Assembly: GCA_050247075.1 (NCBI GenBank)
Contig: JBFWUW010000012.1
Location: 1 to 64,000 of the forward strand
Reading direction: 5' to 3'
Length of the DNA: 64,000 nucleotides
Source: JBFWUW01 sp050247075
Lineage (GTDB): Bacteria; Planctomycetota; Planctomycetia; Pirellulales; JBFWUW01
In this document: positions 1 through 8,308 of the stretch, piece by piece
How the letters are laid out: each line of letters begins with the position of its first letter
How positions within the stretch are numbered: the stretch's first letter is position 1
Program-made: the position numbers and the translations under genes
Notes under the pieces: model-generated
The model's database searches: none
What the model saw: the letters and a program-made list of their open reading frames with translations, nothing else
Told to the model about the DNA's origin: nothing

Positions 1-139
1 CTACGCACAGACCCAGGAGCCGCAAGAACTCATGCTCGGCCTGTTCCATGTACTGAATAAACGCGGAGAAATGGGCAATGCCAGCCGCGTCGGTATCGCG
101 GAATTCAACGCGGCGGGTGGTGCGATAAGGTTGCGGCAT
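1..139 (-). CDS. acyl-CoA thioesterase, YbgC/4HBT hotdog family (5' part only)
   Basis: Only the first 46 codons are in the window; the gene continues past the left edge. Reading from an ATG at 139, the protein opens with MPQPYRTTRRVEFRDTDAAG and continues IAHFSAFIQYMEQAEHEF. This matches the N-terminus of small hotdog-fold thioesterases of the YbgC/4-hydroxybenzoyl-CoA thioesterase type. In that family the Asp of the DTDxxGIxH segment is the catalytic residue, followed by a Tyr/Phe-rich helix and MEQAEHE. Such enzymes hydrolyse acyl-CoA thioesters in the cytoplasm. An alternative upstream ATG at about 180 is out of frame. The start is supported by the conserved family N-terminus; the rest of the protein cannot be assessed. 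Confidence 0.8.
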   Translation of the reverse strand, partial: MPQPYRTTRRVEFRDTDAAGIAHFSAFIQYMEQAEHEFLRLLGLCV

Positions 140-470
140 AAGGCAGGGCTTGGCGGGAAGAAAGTCGCGGGAACGCTCATGGTGCGCGGAATGAAGCACT
201 AACGCAAGGCACTGTCGACCAGTCGCGGGAGACCCTTCCTCCGCGACGAACACCAGTTGCACCAAGTCCGACGGCGACCGGATTGGGTTCTCGGAGGCCA
301 TCCGGGAGGCCAATGGATACCTTTCCCCGACTTGCTAGATGGCCGAAGTGACGGGCCAAGTGCCGTCGATGCCAGATCGGGCAGTTTTGAGGGCCGCACC
401 GCCCCCAAACACCCGCTGCCCGCGGCATTGCAGCCACCCTAAACAATTGGCCCCAAGAGGTTTAAGTCAA
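140..470. other. intergenic, no gene seen
   Basis: This stretch lies between the divergent side of the thioesterase start and the 3' end of tRNA-Thr. The open frames on both strands have no recognisable domain, signal peptide or ribosome binding site and contradict each other. It presumably contains the thioesterase promoter, but I could not identify convincing -35/-10 boxes. Confidence 0.5.
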
Positions 471-543
471 GCCAGCGGCGGGAGTCGAACCCGCAACCCC
501 CGCATTACGAATGCGGTGCTCTGCCAATTGAAGCTACGCTGGC
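471..543 (-). tRNA. tRNA-Thr (anticodon CGT)
   Basis: On the minus strand a 73-nt cloverleaf folds completely. The 7-bp acceptor is GCCAGCG/CGCTGGC, with a D arm containing TTGG. The anticodon stem CCGCA/TGCGG has loop TTCGTAA (anticodon CGT, reading ACG threonine), and the T arm GCGGG-TTCGACT-CCCGC is perfect. The 3' CCA is not encoded. It stands alone rather than in a tRNA cluster. Confidence 0.96.
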
Positions 544-937
544 CAAGCGGATCACGAACCATCGCTAACACTAGGAAAAACGCACCCTGTCGTCAAGGTC
601 GCGGCAGATCGGCCGGCAACGGCAAACACGCTTGCCACTCGCCTTGAATAGGCCGCCTATTAAGGTGCTTTGCGTCTTAGGACCATCGACGCCTGGCAAG
701 CCGCGGGAAAATAATAGGGGTTGGGCAATGTTTTCTTGCAAGTTCCCATTAGCGTAAGTAGTCTAGTTGTAGCGGAATGCGGTGCGCTGGCGAGCTTGTC
801 TTCGCTGGCGGCGCTGCGAAGCCATGTCCCTTGCTGTTCTGTTTTGGGTCTTTGCGTTGGCGAAAGACGCGGTCCTGAGAAGAGGCCCGCGGACGATCCC
901 CCGGTTACGTTGATCCTTGGTCGCGGAGGAGAATCTC
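544..937. other. intergenic region upstream of the DUF1598-like gene
   Basis: About 390 bases between tRNA-Thr and the DUF1598-like gene. Frames here lack family resemblance and are inconsistent with each other. The region should hold the promoters of both neighbours. A clear ribosome binding site (GGAGGA at 925-930) sits 7 bases before the ATG at 938. Confidence 0.5.
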
Positions 938-2308
938 ATGTTCGTTCGCACGGTGTGGAATGCGCGTCTGACGCGGATTGCGTTGAGTCTGGCGGCCCTG
1001 ATTGCTTGTTCGCAATCCCCGGCATGGGCGCAAAATGGCGGCGGATTCGGCCGGTTTTCGGCGGTGGGGGGGATTGCCATCAACGCCGATGGCGTTGTCC
1101 GCAACATGAGCGTGGACGAAGCCGGCAAATTGCGGCAACTTCGCCACGAGTCACTTCAGCCGGTCGGCGGAGATATCAAGCAGTGGAGCGACCTGCGGAT
1201 GGTGTCACTCCGCGGCCTGGAAGCGGCCCTGGCCGAATCCAAGGACGACCCGACCAAGCGCAGCGACGAAATCAATTGCCTGGCCGGCCTGCAACGGGTG
1301 CGGTACGTCTTCGTAAACCCAGAAAACAACGACATCATCTTGGCGGGCCCGGCCGAAGGCTGGAAGCTCGACAAGCAAAACAACATTGTTGGGCAGACGA
1401 CCGGCCGCCCTGTTGTCATGCTTGACGACCTGCTGGTGGCTCTTCGCAGTTCGACAGCCGCCGCCCAAGGCGGGTTGACCTGTTCCATCGACCCCACCGA
1501 CGACGGTATTCAGCGGTTGCAGCAATTCGTGCGGACGCAAACCCAGTTCACTCCCGAAGTCGTGTCGAATATCGAACGCGAATTGGGCATGCAGACCATT
1601 ACCATTCAGGGCGTGCCGCTGACCAGCCGCTTTGCCAGTGTTATGCTGGCCGCCGATTACCGCATGAAGCGGTTGGCGATGGCCTTCGATAAATCGCCCA
1701 TCCCCGGACTGCCGTCGTACATGAACATGGTGTCGGGCGGCAACGCCGGCGTGCAGAACATCATGCCGCGATGGTGGCTGGCGACCAACTACGAGTCGCT
1801 GTTGCGCGACCCCGAGGGCTTGGCCTGGGAGATTCGCGGCCAAGGCGTGCAATGCATGACCGAGGACGAAGTCATCGCCGATGGCGGTGCCCGCAACCAA
1901 ACCGGCAAGACCAGCCCGGCTGCCAAGCGCTGGGCCGATACCATGACAGCCAAGTACGATGAACTGGCGGGTAAAGACCCAATCTTTGGCGATTTGCGCA
2001 ACATCATGGATCTGGCCGTGGTCGCGGCTTTGATCTCCCGCGAAAACCTGACCGCCAAGGCCGCCGTGGAACTGCCGCTGCTGACCGGCGACGAAAGCAG
2101 CATTCTCTCGGCCGAATATGCCGTTCCCAAGCAGGTCCCTTCGATCTCGAAGGCCCTCAAGAAGGGACGCCACTGGATCATCAGCGCCTCCGGCGGTGTG
2201 GAAATTGCCTCGTGGCAAGTCGCCGAGAAGCAAGAGGAAGACGCTTCGCTGGCCGACGTTCGCCAGAAGGTCGCCACTACCGAATCCGCTAACTGGTGGT
2301 GGGACTAG
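938..2308 (+). CDS. secreted DUF1598-like protein
   Basis: A 456-residue protein. I chose the ATG at 938, not an upstream TTG, because GGAGGA lies 7 bases before it and the protein then begins with a classic signal peptide (MFVRTVWNAR, a hydrophobic LSLAALIA core, cleavage after AWA). The mature protein starts with a GGGFG..SAVGGIAINADGVVRN segment, which I associate with planctomycete DUF1598 proteins, and continues as a soluble alpha/beta protein without membrane segments. The Ala-Val-rich region around residues 340-400 and the C-terminal Trp-Trp-Trp-Asp are notable. The function is unknown. It is monocistronic, with a strong terminator 60 bases downstream. The family assignment rests on memory of the motif. 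Confidence 0.75.
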   Translation: MFVRTVWNARLTRIALSLAALIACSQSPAWAQNGGGFGRFSAVGGIAINADGVVRNMSVDEAGKLRQLRHESLQPVGGDIKQWSDLRMVSLRGLEAALAESKDDPTKRSDEINCLAGLQRVRYVFVNPENNDIILAGPAEGWKLDKQNNIVGQTTGRPVVMLDDLLVALRSSTAAAQGGLTCSIDPTDDGIQRLQQFVRTQTQFTPEVVSNIERELGMQTITIQGVPLTSRFASVMLAADYRMKRLAMAFDKSPIPGLPSYMNMVSGGNAGVQNIMPRWWLATNYESLLRDPEGLAWEIRGQGVQCMTEDEVIADGGARNQTGKTSPAAKRWADTMTAKYDELAGKDPIFGDLRNIMDLAVVAALISRENLTAKAAVELPLLTGDESSILSAEYAVPKQVPSISKALKKGRHWIISASGGVEIASWQVAEKQEEDASLADVRQKVATTESANWWWD

Positions 2309-2369
2309 TTCGCCAGTACATGGCCCGGCTGCTAGCAGGGCCGGCATTCCCTGGATAAGATAAATCGCC

Positions 2370-2406
2370 ACAGCCCGTGAGCAACATGCTCGCGGGCTGT
2401 TTTTTT
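2370..2406 (+). terminator. rho-independent terminator
   Basis: A GC-rich hairpin ACAGCCCG.GAGCA / TGCTCGCGGGCTGT with a 3-4 base loop is followed directly by a run of seven T. It lies 60 bases after the stop of the DUF1598-like gene and closes that transcript. Confidence 0.85.
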
Positions 2407-2644
2407 GCGCTGTTGCTCGGCGAACGGGCCTTAATTGGTCTTGTGACGCGGGCGGGACGGTACTAACATCCGCCGCTCACGCAGCCTTTCCGCGCGCCGT
2501 TGGCTATGGCCTTCGTGCCAGCCACATTCGCGGCCGGGTTAGCGAGATACCTTTCCCAAACTTGGTGCGGTGAAATCGGCCCGAACGGATCGTGTCCGTC
2601 AGGGAGCCGTATGGTTTTGTTCCATGCCTTGAGGACATGTCACC

Positions 2645-3463
2645 ATGCCGGTTGGCGTAACAACACGCTTCCTGCTTGTGGCCGCGGCGCTAGCGCTGGC
2701 GGGTTGTTCTCAGAATCCGTACGTGCTGCAGCAGCAAATCTCATCACTGCAACAGCAGCAGACGACCCTGGCGCAACAATCGCGAGAATTGCAATCGCGA
2801 AACGCTTCGCTCGACAAAGACAATCAAGAACTGGAGTCGCTGCTGGCGCAAGAACGCCAGGCCCACAAGATAGCCGACGACCAGCGACAGGCAATGCAAG
2901 ACCAACTGGCCGCGGCGACCAGCCAGATCGAACGGCTGAGCGAACGGTATGCCTCGACCGAGAAAAAAGCGGAAGCCATTGCCGCTTCAACCCGCCGCCG
3001 CGCGGGGGCGAGCATTACCGCCAACAACAGCACGCTAGACTCGTTGCCCGGCTTGCAGTTGCCCAATGTGCAAACCCGGCGGGATGGCGATGTGATTCGT
3101 ATCACCATTCCGGCCGCTAAGCTGTTCGCCGAGGGTTCGACCACGCTGCTGGGAAGCGCTGGCGGTACCTTGGACGCCGTGGCGGCGGAAGTCGCCCATG
3201 TCTATCCGGAGCAATTTATCGGAGTTGAGGGGCACACCGATTCGAGTGCCGCGCCCGCCGGCCGCGCCAGCCATCAGCAGTTTACCTCGGCCAGGGCCGC
3301 CGCCGTCATGGAGTTTCTGGCCTCCCGCGGCAAGCTGCGGCCCAATCAGTTGTTTGTCACCGGGCATGGTGCCAATCATCCCATCGCCTCCAACGCCACT
3401 CCGGCCGGCCGAGAGCAAAACCGCCGCATCGAGTTGGTGATCTACCCCGAGCGCCGGCCGTAA
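2645..3463 (+). CDS. OmpA-family peptidoglycan-binding lipoprotein
   Basis: A 272-residue protein. The N-terminus is a lipoprotein signal ending in a lipobox (LALAGCS), so Cys 20 should be lipidated. Residues about 25-120 form a Gln-rich coiled coil (QQQISSLQQQQ, then a heptad-rich LAQERQAHKIADDQRQAM). Residues about 150-270 form an OmpA C-terminal domain, with the VEGHTDSS motif, an SARAAAVMEFLASRG helix, VTGHGANHP and the closing NRRIELVI. The order lipobox, coiled coil, OmpA resembles Pal- or YiaD-type proteins that bind peptidoglycan while anchored in the outer membrane. A GAGGA stretch precedes the ATG. It appears to stand alone. Confidence 0.88.
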   Translation: MPVGVTTRFLLVAAALALAGCSQNPYVLQQQISSLQQQQTTLAQQSRELQSRNASLDKDNQELESLLAQERQAHKIADDQRQAMQDQLAAATSQIERLSERYASTEKKAEAIAASTRRRAGASITANNSTLDSLPGLQLPNVQTRRDGDVIRITIPAAKLFAEGSTTLLGSAGGTLDAVAAEVAHVYPEQFIGVEGHTDSSAAPAGRASHQQFTSARAAAVMEFLASRGKLRPNQLFVTGHGANHPIASNATPAGREQNRRIELVIYPERRP

Positions 3464-3621
3464 GCTGTGCTTGTTGCCCCGGAGAAATTCGTTGCCGCCC
3501 GCCGCAATCGTCGGCAAATTCTGGCATTCGTCGATGCCTCGGATTAAGTTGGAGGCGTTATAGTACCGCAATTCTTGTGCGGTGGCGGTGCATCTTTCCC
3601 TCGGCAACAGAGACAAGTCCC

Positions 3622-4503
3622 ATGCGATCGACCTTGCGTGCCATTGCCTTCTGTCTGGCCATGGCCTGTTGTGCGGTGGCCGTTGCCGCCGAGGAACCGG
3701 CCAGCCAGATACCGCTGTGGAACGGCCGTGCCCCCGTGGGCGATGGAACCTTTGAGGCCGCCGATGCCCGCATCACGCTGCATCGGCCAGAAAAGCCTAA
3801 CGGCGTCGCCGTGGTGATCTGCCCCGGCGGCGGCTATGGCGGCCTGGTCGTAGGGGGAGAAGGGCACGGCATTGCTAAGTGGTTGAACAAGCACGGCGTG
3901 ACTGGCGTTGTGCTGGAGTACCGGCTGCCGGCCGGCCGGCACCAGGTGCCGCTGCTTGATGCCCAACGTGCCCTGCGGACAGCGCGGGCCAACGCCAACG
4001 CATGGGGCATCGACCCCGCGCGGGTGGGCATTATGGGTTTTTCGGCGGGGGGGCATCTGGCCTCCACCGCCGCCACGCATTTTGACAGCGGCGACCAGCA
4101 GGCGGACGACCCCATCGGACGCCAAAGCTGTCGGCCCGACTTCGCCATTCTGGTCTATCCGGTCGTCAGCATGGGGCCAGCCACGCACGGCGGATCAAAA
4201 AGTAACCTGCTCGGTAAAGATCCATCGGCCGAACTGATCTCGCTTTACTCCAACGAGTCGCAAGTCACAGAGCAGACTCCTCCCACGTTCTTGGCTCATG
4301 CCCAAGATGACAAGCCCGTTCCGCCCGAGAATAGCCGGGCGTTCTTTAGCGCGCTCGTCGCGCATCACGTACCGGCCAAGTACCTGGAACTCCCTTCCGG
4401 CGGCCATGGGCTTAACGGCTACAAAGGGCCAATGTGGGATGCCTGGCAACAGCAGTCGCTGGCCTGGCTGTTAGAGTTGAAGATCATTCCAGATAGTGAA
4501 TAG
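3622..4503 (+). CDS. secreted alpha/beta-hydrolase, esterase (acetylxylan esterase-like)
   Basis: A 293-residue protein from the ATG at 3622, which begins a signal peptide (MRSTLRAIAFCLAMACCAVAVA, cleaved before AEEP). An upstream frame extension from 3577 has no merit. The oxyanion-hole segment CPGGGYGGL, the nucleophile elbow GFSAGGHLAS, an acid in HAQDDKPVP and a His in SGGHGLNGY give a complete Ser-Asp-His triad. This is the BD-FAE / Axe-type esterase arrangement often annotated as acetyl-xylan esterase or endo-xylanase B. The substrate is probably an acetylated polysaccharide, inferred from the family only. The gene ends 13 bases before the convergent stop of the aminotransferase gene. 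Confidence 0.85.
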   Translation: MRSTLRAIAFCLAMACCAVAVAAEEPASQIPLWNGRAPVGDGTFEAADARITLHRPEKPNGVAVVICPGGGYGGLVVGGEGHGIAKWLNKHGVTGVVLEYRLPAGRHQVPLLDAQRALRTARANANAWGIDPARVGIMGFSAGGHLASTAATHFDSGDQQADDPIGRQSCRPDFAILVYPVVSMGPATHGGSKSNLLGKDPSAELISLYSNESQVTEQTPPTFLAHAQDDKPVPPENSRAFFSALVAHHVPAKYLELPSGGHGLNGYKGPMWDAWQQQSLAWLLELKIIPDSE

Positions 4504-4516
4504 GCGGGCAGTCCCG

Positions 4517-5731
4517 CTATCGCCGAGGCAGCAAGTCGGCTAAAGCCGCCACGAGCCGGTCGATCTCCGCCGCGGTCGTATAGAGGTGGCACGAGACGCG
4601 GATCATCCGCCGGTTGTTCCACCAGACGATCGGCACTTCCATGCCCCGATCATTCCACAGCGCCGTTTGCAGGGGATCGGGCTGTGTCCAATCGTGGGGA
4701 AGCTGGCCGTCCGGGGGATTGGGCAACGGCAAGGCGACCATCGAACCGTACCACTCGGGACCGTCGGGCGTTAGGGGTTCCAGCCCGGTCAAAGCCGAAA
4801 TCCGCTGGCGTGCCAAACTGGCCAGGTAATGGGTTCGGCCACGAAAAGTTTCCCAGCCAGCATCGTCCAAAAAGCGAATGGCGTCGGGCAATGCCAGGTA
4901 AGCCGATGGATCGCGGGTGCCGACCCAATTGAACTCATCCCGCCAACTGGGCACATCGTCTCCCAGGGGCCGGCCCCAACTCAGCACGCTGGGCCATAAG
5001 CCGGCCTGCCGCCGGGGGTGGACATACAAAAAGCCCGATCCAAACGGCGCGCTCAGCCACTTGTGGCAACTGGCTGTGTAGAAGTCGCAATTGAGGCTGT
5101 CAAGATCGAGCGGCCGCATTGCCACCGCGTGGGGACCGTCAATACAGACCGGCAGGCCGCGCTCGCGGGCGGCCGAGCAGATTTCCCGCGCCGGAAAGAC
5201 AATCGCCGTGGGCGATGTCACATGGCTAAATACCAGCAGCCTGGTGCGGGGCGTGACGCCCGACATGATCGCGGTTACGATCTGTCCTGGCGATTGCAAT
5301 GGCAGGGGAACGGCTTGCACCACCAAATTGGCACCGGCCGCCTCGCACACGCGCCGCCAGGTTCGCATCACCGCACCGTAATCGTGGTCGGTGGTCAGCA
5401 CTTCGTCACCCGGCTGCAATGAGACCGAATCGGCCACGATGTTCATTCCCGTCGAGGCATTCTCCACGAACGCCAGATTTTCGCCCGACGTGCCGACCAA
5501 TTGGGCCAACCGCCCGCGCGCATGTTGCAGATGCCCGCCTAACTGGCGCACATAAAAATCCATCGGGTTTGCCGACAGCTTATCCAGCCAGGCATGCCGG
5601 GCGGCTAACACACTGCGCGGCGGCGGGCCAAACGACCCGTGGTTGAGGTACGACACCCGCGGGTCGAGCGACCACAAGTCGCGGAAATGCGCGAATGCGG
5701 CTTCATCGTCCAAGATGGCCACGATTGTCAC
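4517..5731 (-). CDS. class V aminotransferase, isopenicillin-N-epimerase-like
   Basis: A PLP enzyme of about 404 residues. The long open frame extends upstream to 5899, but family similarity begins with LWSLDPRVSYLNHGSFG. I therefore place the start at a GTG (5731, VTIVAILDDEAAF) or the in-frame GTG nine bases later. The key motifs are NHGSFGPPP at the N-terminus, ENASTGMN, TDHDYGAV, HVTSPTAIVFP, CIDGPHAVAM (the Asp contacts the pyridine ring) and SCHKWLSAPFGSG, whose Lys forms the Schiff base. This order is that of the CefD-like branch of the NifS/class V fold, used for epimerase, lyase or desulfurase reactions. The substrate is unknown. The start is uncertain by a few tens of codons. Confidence 0.83.
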   Translation of the reverse strand: MTIVAILDDEAAFAHFRDLWSLDPRVSYLNHGSFGPPPRSVLAARHAWLDKLSANPMDFYVRQLGGHLQHARGRLAQLVGTSGENLAFVENASTGMNIVADSVSLQPGDEVLTTDHDYGAVMRTWRRVCEAAGANLVVQAVPLPLQSPGQIVTAIMSGVTPRTRLLVFSHVTSPTAIVFPAREICSAARERGLPVCIDGPHAVAMRPLDLDSLNCDFYTASCHKWLSAPFGSGFLYVHPRRQAGLWPSVLSWGRPLGDDVPSWRDEFNWVGTRDPSAYLALPDAIRFLDDAGWETFRGRTHYLASLARQRISALTGLEPLTPDGPEWYGSMVALPLPNPPDGQLPHDWTQPDPLQTALWNDRGMEVPIVWWNNRRMIRVSCHLYTTAAEIDRLVAALADLLPRR

Positions 5732-5985
5732 TGCAAGAGGGGAGTACGAGGATGTTCCGTTTTCTGGGCGGCCAGGATATGTCCAGCCGTTTCTTGAGCC
5801 AGACTGCCAACGGCCCAGCAGTGTAACCTTTGCAGGCCGGATCGGACCAGCCAACGCATTTGACTGTCGGAATTCAACAGACCTGCCACGCACTTCCATT
5901 GAGCTCCACCGCTGCCCGATTGCCTACGCCGCCATGCCACGGGATAATGCCAAAGGTTTTGTACTCCACCTGAAAGGGAATATCG

Positions 5986-6429
5986 ATGCCGAATACGGTT
6001 CGTTTTCATCGAGTCTTGCGGGCACCGCCGGAGCGTGTTTATCGCGCATTCCTTGACGCGGACGCCATGGCCAAGTGGCTTCCGCCTCACGGCTTCACGG
6101 GCAAGGTGCATCAAATGGACGCCAAAGTTGGTGGTTCTTACAAGATGTCGTTCACCAACTTTTCAACGGGCAAGAGCCATTCCTTTGGAGGAACGTATCT
6201 GGAACTGGTGCCCCATGAACGCCTGCGCTACAACGACCGGTTTGACGACCCCAATCTGCCCGGCACCATGGAAACGACCGTTGCCTTGCGGAAGGTCTTT
6301 TGCGGCACGGAAATAAACGTCGTGCAAGAAGGCATACCGGACGTCATTCCGGCGGAAGCCTGCTGCCTGGGCTGGCAAGAATCGCTCACGCTGCTGGCGC
6401 AACTGGTCGAGGCCGAGATCCCCGATTAG
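5986..6429 (+). CDS. SRPBCC family protein (AHSA1/START-like)
   Basis: A 147-residue single-domain protein. The N-terminus TVRFHRVLRAPPERVYRAFLDAD..AKWLPPHG is the strand-helix opening of the AHSA1 (activator of Hsp90 ATPase homologue) branch of the SRPBCC fold. A GGSYKMSF strand, a GTYLELVPHERLRY segment and a C-terminal GWQESLTLLAQLVE helix follow. These proteins form a hydrophobic pocket that binds small lipophilic ligands; no enzymatic residue stands out. A GAAAGGGA box precedes the ATG. The gene diverges from the aminotransferase gene, and the 250 bases between them should contain both promoters. Confidence 0.86.
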   Translation: MPNTVRFHRVLRAPPERVYRAFLDADAMAKWLPPHGFTGKVHQMDAKVGGSYKMSFTNFSTGKSHSFGGTYLELVPHERLRYNDRFDDPNLPGTMETTVALRKVFCGTEINVVQEGIPDVIPAEACCLGWQESLTLLAQLVEAEIPD

Positions 6430-6518
6430 CTGATGGTGGTGATACAGGGAGTCGCGAACCAATGTTCCTTGCGGTTGGATCAATCGCGGTCCTGGATACC
6501 TTCGTCAGGCTGGGCACG

Positions 6519-7553
6519 TCACTTTCCCGCAGCGGCCGCCGCGACTAGTGCCGCCGCCGTGTGGTAAAACAACGCCTGATTCTGCGCCGCGGTCATGCCT
6601 GCCCGGCGCGCGCCGCGTTGCATGGCGCGTAGCTGCTCGTAACGGGTAAAGGTCATGCGGCCGTCGCAGTGGGCCAAGCCGAGCGAATGGTTGCTTTCCG
6701 ACAGATAGGCCCAGGCCCGCCCAAAGGCGATGTACTTACCGCGTAAAACGCCAATCGGGATATCGTCGCTGCCGTACATCACGCGGTCGGGCCCTACCGT
6801 GCTGTACAGCGCGTCGAACGAGTCCGATTCGCAAACGCTCGACGTGTCGTACCACACATTGGGCAGCCCGCGCAGTTGCTTGGCTGCCGACTCAATGGCC
6901 CAGGCCGAATAGCTGCGGGCGCAATGGGCCAAAATCCACCTTACGCCGGGGTATTTTTCGCACAGATACAACAGATCGGCGATGTTCTCGGGATCGGCGA
7001 TGGCGTCCCGCTTGCTGATATGCATCATGATGATCAGCCGGCGACGGTGGGCCAGGGCGATCAAATGCTCCGGCAGAAAGTCGGTCATGCGGCACTCCAC
7101 GGCGTCGCCCGTCGCGGAGTAAAAGCGATAAGGCTTGAAGCCGATATGCCCGTGCCGGTCGAGTTCGGCTTCGGCCTCTTCGGTGGTGGTGCCGGGATGG
7201 ACCAGCATCAAGCTGGCCGATTGCGGATCGGCCGAGGCTTGCTCGGCCACAAAACGGTTGGATCCGTCAAAGTCGCAAGGCTTGGGAAAGGGGAACGGAA
7301 AGGACAGCCGATGGACCTGGCGGCCGGGGAACAGCACCTCGTCGCAGGCGTTGGCCAGGTTCCAGGTGGCCTCGGCCCAAGTCTCCCCCAGTAGGGCTTT
7401 GTAGGACGACTGCTCCTTTTGCGGATCGAGATTGAAGGCCCAGCGGTAGATGTGGGTATGGACGTCGAACACCTTCTTCGGAACGAAGGCGTCGAGCTCT
7501 TCCTGCCAGATGCGGCGGTCCAGCGAATTGAGGGCGATCGGTGCCGCGGTCAC
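6519..7553 (-). CDS. amidohydrolase-family (TIM barrel) protein
   Basis: A 344-residue protein. The start is a GTG at 7553 that overlaps the stop of the preceding dioxygenase gene by four bases (GTGA), so it is translationally coupled; the longer upstream frame is only the shadow of that gene. Metal-site motifs of the Amidohydro_2 family are visible: VFDVHTHIYRW (HxH after strand 1), LIIMMHISK, WILAHCARSYS and YGSDDIPIG (Asp after strand 8). These enzymes hydrolyse or decarboxylate small ring or amide compounds in the cytoplasm. It is the last gene of the symporter / dioxygenase / amidohydrolase operon, suggesting a late catabolic step. The substrate is unknown. Confidence 0.83.
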   Translation of the reverse strand: MTAAPIALNSLDRRIWQEELDAFVPKKVFDVHTHIYRWAFNLDPQKEQSSYKALLGETWAEATWNLANACDEVLFPGRQVHRLSFPFPFPKPCDFDGSNRFVAEQASADPQSASLMLVHPGTTTEEAEAELDRHGHIGFKPYRFYSATGDAVECRMTDFLPEHLIALAHRRRLIIMMHISKRDAIADPENIADLLYLCEKYPGVRWILAHCARSYSAWAIESAAKQLRGLPNVWYDTSSVCESDSFDALYSTVGPDRVMYGSDDIPIGVLRGKYIAFGRAWAYLSESNHSLGLAHCDGRMTFTRYEQLRAMQRGARRAGMTAAQNQALFYHTAAALVAAAAAGK

Positions 7554-8308
7554 GATTTCAGCCCCATTTCCGCGTGTTGTTCCTTCAGCGATGCCTCGTA
7601 CCGGGCATAGCCTTGTTCGTCCCGCCGACAGCTTACGCCTTGGCAGACCATGGCAAAGGCGCGCCGGTGCCGAGTGGGCGAGAGGTTGGGCTCGGCCCGA
7701 TGGATCAGATTGCCGTGATGGACCACGCAATCTCCCGGTGACAGGCAAATTGGCACCGCGCGGGCTTCGTCCTGGGGACCGTAGTCGGTGATGCCTTGTG
7801 AAAAGCCAAGCACACCCGATCGGCCGTGCGGGCGAAATCCATCTTTGTGCGAACCGCGGACGTACCGCAGGCAGCCGTTGCCTTCGTCAACTTCATCTAG
7901 CGCCAGCCAGATCGTGCAAACGTTGGGGGGAGTGAGATTAAAGTAGTAATTGTCCTGGTGCGGCGGAGTGACATGCACCGTGCCCGCCGGCTTGTTGAAC
8001 CACTCCGGTTCGTGCGCTTCAACCGGCTCTCCCACGACAGCGGCGGCCAAGGCGTTCCACTTGGGATGCTGGCGGTAATCACGGAAAAACGAGTCGTTCC
8101 CCATGTGCTGCATCTGTTTCAAGGTCTGGGGCTTGCCGCGTTCGTGGTAGAAGGCATGCTTGTCCTCCAGCGTCGGCACAACCTCCCGAATGTAGCGGTC
8201 GAGATTGGTGGAGAGTTCGGCGAATTCGTCCGGTTCCAAGAACCTGCGGACGATGACGAACCCGTCGCGGTCATAGTTAGACTTCAATGCAGCGTAGTCA
8301 TGGTTCAT
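7550..8308 (-). CDS. phytanoyl-CoA dioxygenase family protein
   Basis: A 252-residue Fe(II)/2-oxoglutarate oxygenase. The ATG at 8308 overlaps the stop of the symporter gene (ATGA), and the protein then opens MNHDYAALKSNYDRDGFVIV, the usual PhyH start in which the Asp-Gly-Phe strand follows a short helix. Iron ligands appear as H..D in TPPHQDNYYF and a distal His in HHGNLIHRAEPN, with RRAFAMVC providing the likely 2-oxoglutarate Arg. Related enzymes hydroxylate small molecules or fatty acyl chains. Coupling to a Na+ symporter upstream and an amidohydrolase downstream suggests that it oxidises an imported compound. Confidence 0.86.
   Translation of the reverse strand: MNHDYAALKSNYDRDGFVIVRRFLEPDEFAELSTNLDRYIREVVPTLEDKHAFYHERGKPQTLKQMQHMGNDSFFRDYRQHPKWNALAAAVVGEPVEAHEPEWFNKPAGTVHVTPPHQDNYYFNLTPPNVCTIWLALDEVDEGNGCLRYVRGSHKDGFRPHGRSGVLGFSQGITDYGPQDEARAVPICLSPGDCVVHHGNLIHRAEPNLSPTRHRRAFAMVCQGVSCRRDEQGYARYEASLKEQHAEMGLKS

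Noticed and set aside
721..1425. 234-codon plus-strand frame
   Set aside because: It overlaps the start of the DUF1598-like gene in another frame, has low-complexity Arg-rich sequence and no ribosome binding site.
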